The translations under genes and the position numbers were made by a program. From Thinopyrum elongatum (Eukaryota > Streptophyta > Magnoliopsida > Poales > Poaceae), in contig CM022303.1 of NCBI GenBank assembly GCA_011799875.1, forward strand, positions 189,955,700 to 190,019,699: a stretch of DNA of 64,000 nucleotides, read 5' to 3'. This document shows, piece by piece, positions 63,511 through 64,000 of this stretch; the first letter of the stretch is position 1, and every line of letters starts with the position of its first letter. The notes beneath the pieces were generated by a model. The model was not told where the DNA came from. It made no database searches and saw only the letters and a program-made list of their open reading frames with translations.

Positions 63511-64000
63511 GGGGAGTGCACCAGCAGCGGCCGCAGTCTTGGGGTGATCCCTGAAGTCGAAGGTGATGTTGGCCTTAGGCCTCGCGTGGCCCCACGAGGC
63601 CTCAGGTCATGGCCGAGTAGTGCTTGCCTGACGGAAAAGTTGCTTGATGTGGTGACCAGATGCGGGCGCCTATGACCCACCGAGGATGCAAGCGACCGTG
63701 TGGGGTCCCGGGGCCGCGAAGCGCGTGATGAACTGACCGCGGAGCTCCTCCCAAGAGGACACCGAGGCCTCCGGGAGGCCGCGGAGCCAAGAGCGCAGAA
63801 CCTTTTTGAGGGCCAGAGGGAGCCAGTTTGCCATAGCACTGTCATCGCTGCCAGCCACTCGGATGGCCTGTGCGTATAGCTGGAGGAACTCCTCGGGATC
63901 TGCCTCGCCGTCGTAGCGCGGGGGCAGCGCCGGCCTGAACCTCACCGGCCACTGCACCTGACGCAGGCCAGGAGTGAAGGCCTGGCAACCCACGGCGCTC
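63511..64000 (-). pseudogene. gag: Element F gag, internally deleted, cut by window end
   Basis: The capsid core reads MGCQAFTPGLRQVQWPVRFR, YDGEADPEEFLQLYAQAI, NWLPLALKKVLRSWLRGLPE and SSWEELRGQFITRFAAPG. It jumps near 63705 to ACILGG, a motif that in element C lies just before the protease. The rest of the capsid and the zinc-knuckle region (roughly 700 bp by comparison with C) are missing. TAGs follow in LGGS-stop-APAS and TRP-stop-PEAS. The N-terminus is beyond 64000. Confidence 0.82.

Larger units (their letters stand above)
56245..64000 (-). mobile_element. Element F: Tat-lineage Ty3/gypsy (same family as C), runs off window
   Basis: In minus orientation: 3' LTR (56245-57133), polypurine tract, antisense ORF (57461-58313), spacer, integrase, second RNase H, RNase H, RT, protease, gag. 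CTTTT at 56240-56244 is the candidate target duplication. LTR, spacer and pol match element C, but the antisense ORF differs. The gag is internally deleted. Frames are broken by several stops and shifts. Confidence 0.9.

Noticed and set aside
1..64000. A host gene, CRISPR array, bacterial operon or virus genome
   Set aside because: No such structure is seen; introns, LTRs, CACTA and Helitron ends all point to plant repetitive DNA.

Overview
The window looks like intergenic DNA of a large-genome grass, most likely a Triticeae species (wheat, Aegilops, rye or barley type). I find no host gene. Almost every base can be assigned to transposable elements stacked inside one another: Athila-lineage Ty3/gypsy elements resembling the Triticeae Sabrina family (three long copies plus a fragment), Tat-lineage Ty3/gypsy elements carrying a second (archaeal-type) RNase H and antisense genes, two CACTA DNA transposons, one Helitron and two solo LTRs. 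Family names are from memory and not checked against a database.

Layout. 1-2121: right end of a CACTA element (CACTA-1) with a GRF zinc-finger gene remnant and an acidic ORF, inserted in the reverse transcriptase of Sabrina-1. 2122-6776: Sabrina-1 (minus), truncated, with a precise Helitron at 3142-4479. 6777-16056: Tat element C (minus), truncated inside its antisense coiled-coil gene, with its 5' LTR at 15179-16056. 16057-16472: a plus-strand Sabrina RT fragment cut by CACTA-2. 16473-25172: CACTA-2, with a minus-strand multi-exon transposase-type gene and a solo LTR (22733-24095, 5-bp TSD ACCCT). 25173-51431: a third gypsy element (G), split by Sabrina-2 (25713-50786, TSD CCGTG). Sabrina-2 carries the complete Tat element D in its 5' LTR (26139-39417, TSD GCCGC) and a solo LTR in its RT (42804-44404, TSD TTCCT). 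51432-56244: Sabrina-3, inserted in G. 56245-64000: Tat element F (minus), inserted in Sabrina-3 and running off the window.

The nesting gives a relative chronology: G, then Sabrina-2, then D. The two 838-bp LTRs of D differ at 11 positions by eye (about 1.3%). The two 1519-bp LTRs of Sabrina-2 differ by about 6% in the first 426 bp.

The most interesting biology is in the Tat elements. D carries, between pol and its 3' LTR and on the opposite strand, a four-exon gene with canonical splice sites and matching phases, predicted at about 1260 codons with one internal TAG. F carries at the same place a different antisense ORF with two AT-hook motifs and a B3-like DNA-binding domain. D is also saturated with the octamer CCGGCAAG, and C and F with a palindrome of the type CCTCGTGAGG, in LTR, coding and spacer DNA alike. 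Together these suggest element-specific DNA-binding regulators with dispersed sites, a testable hypothesis.
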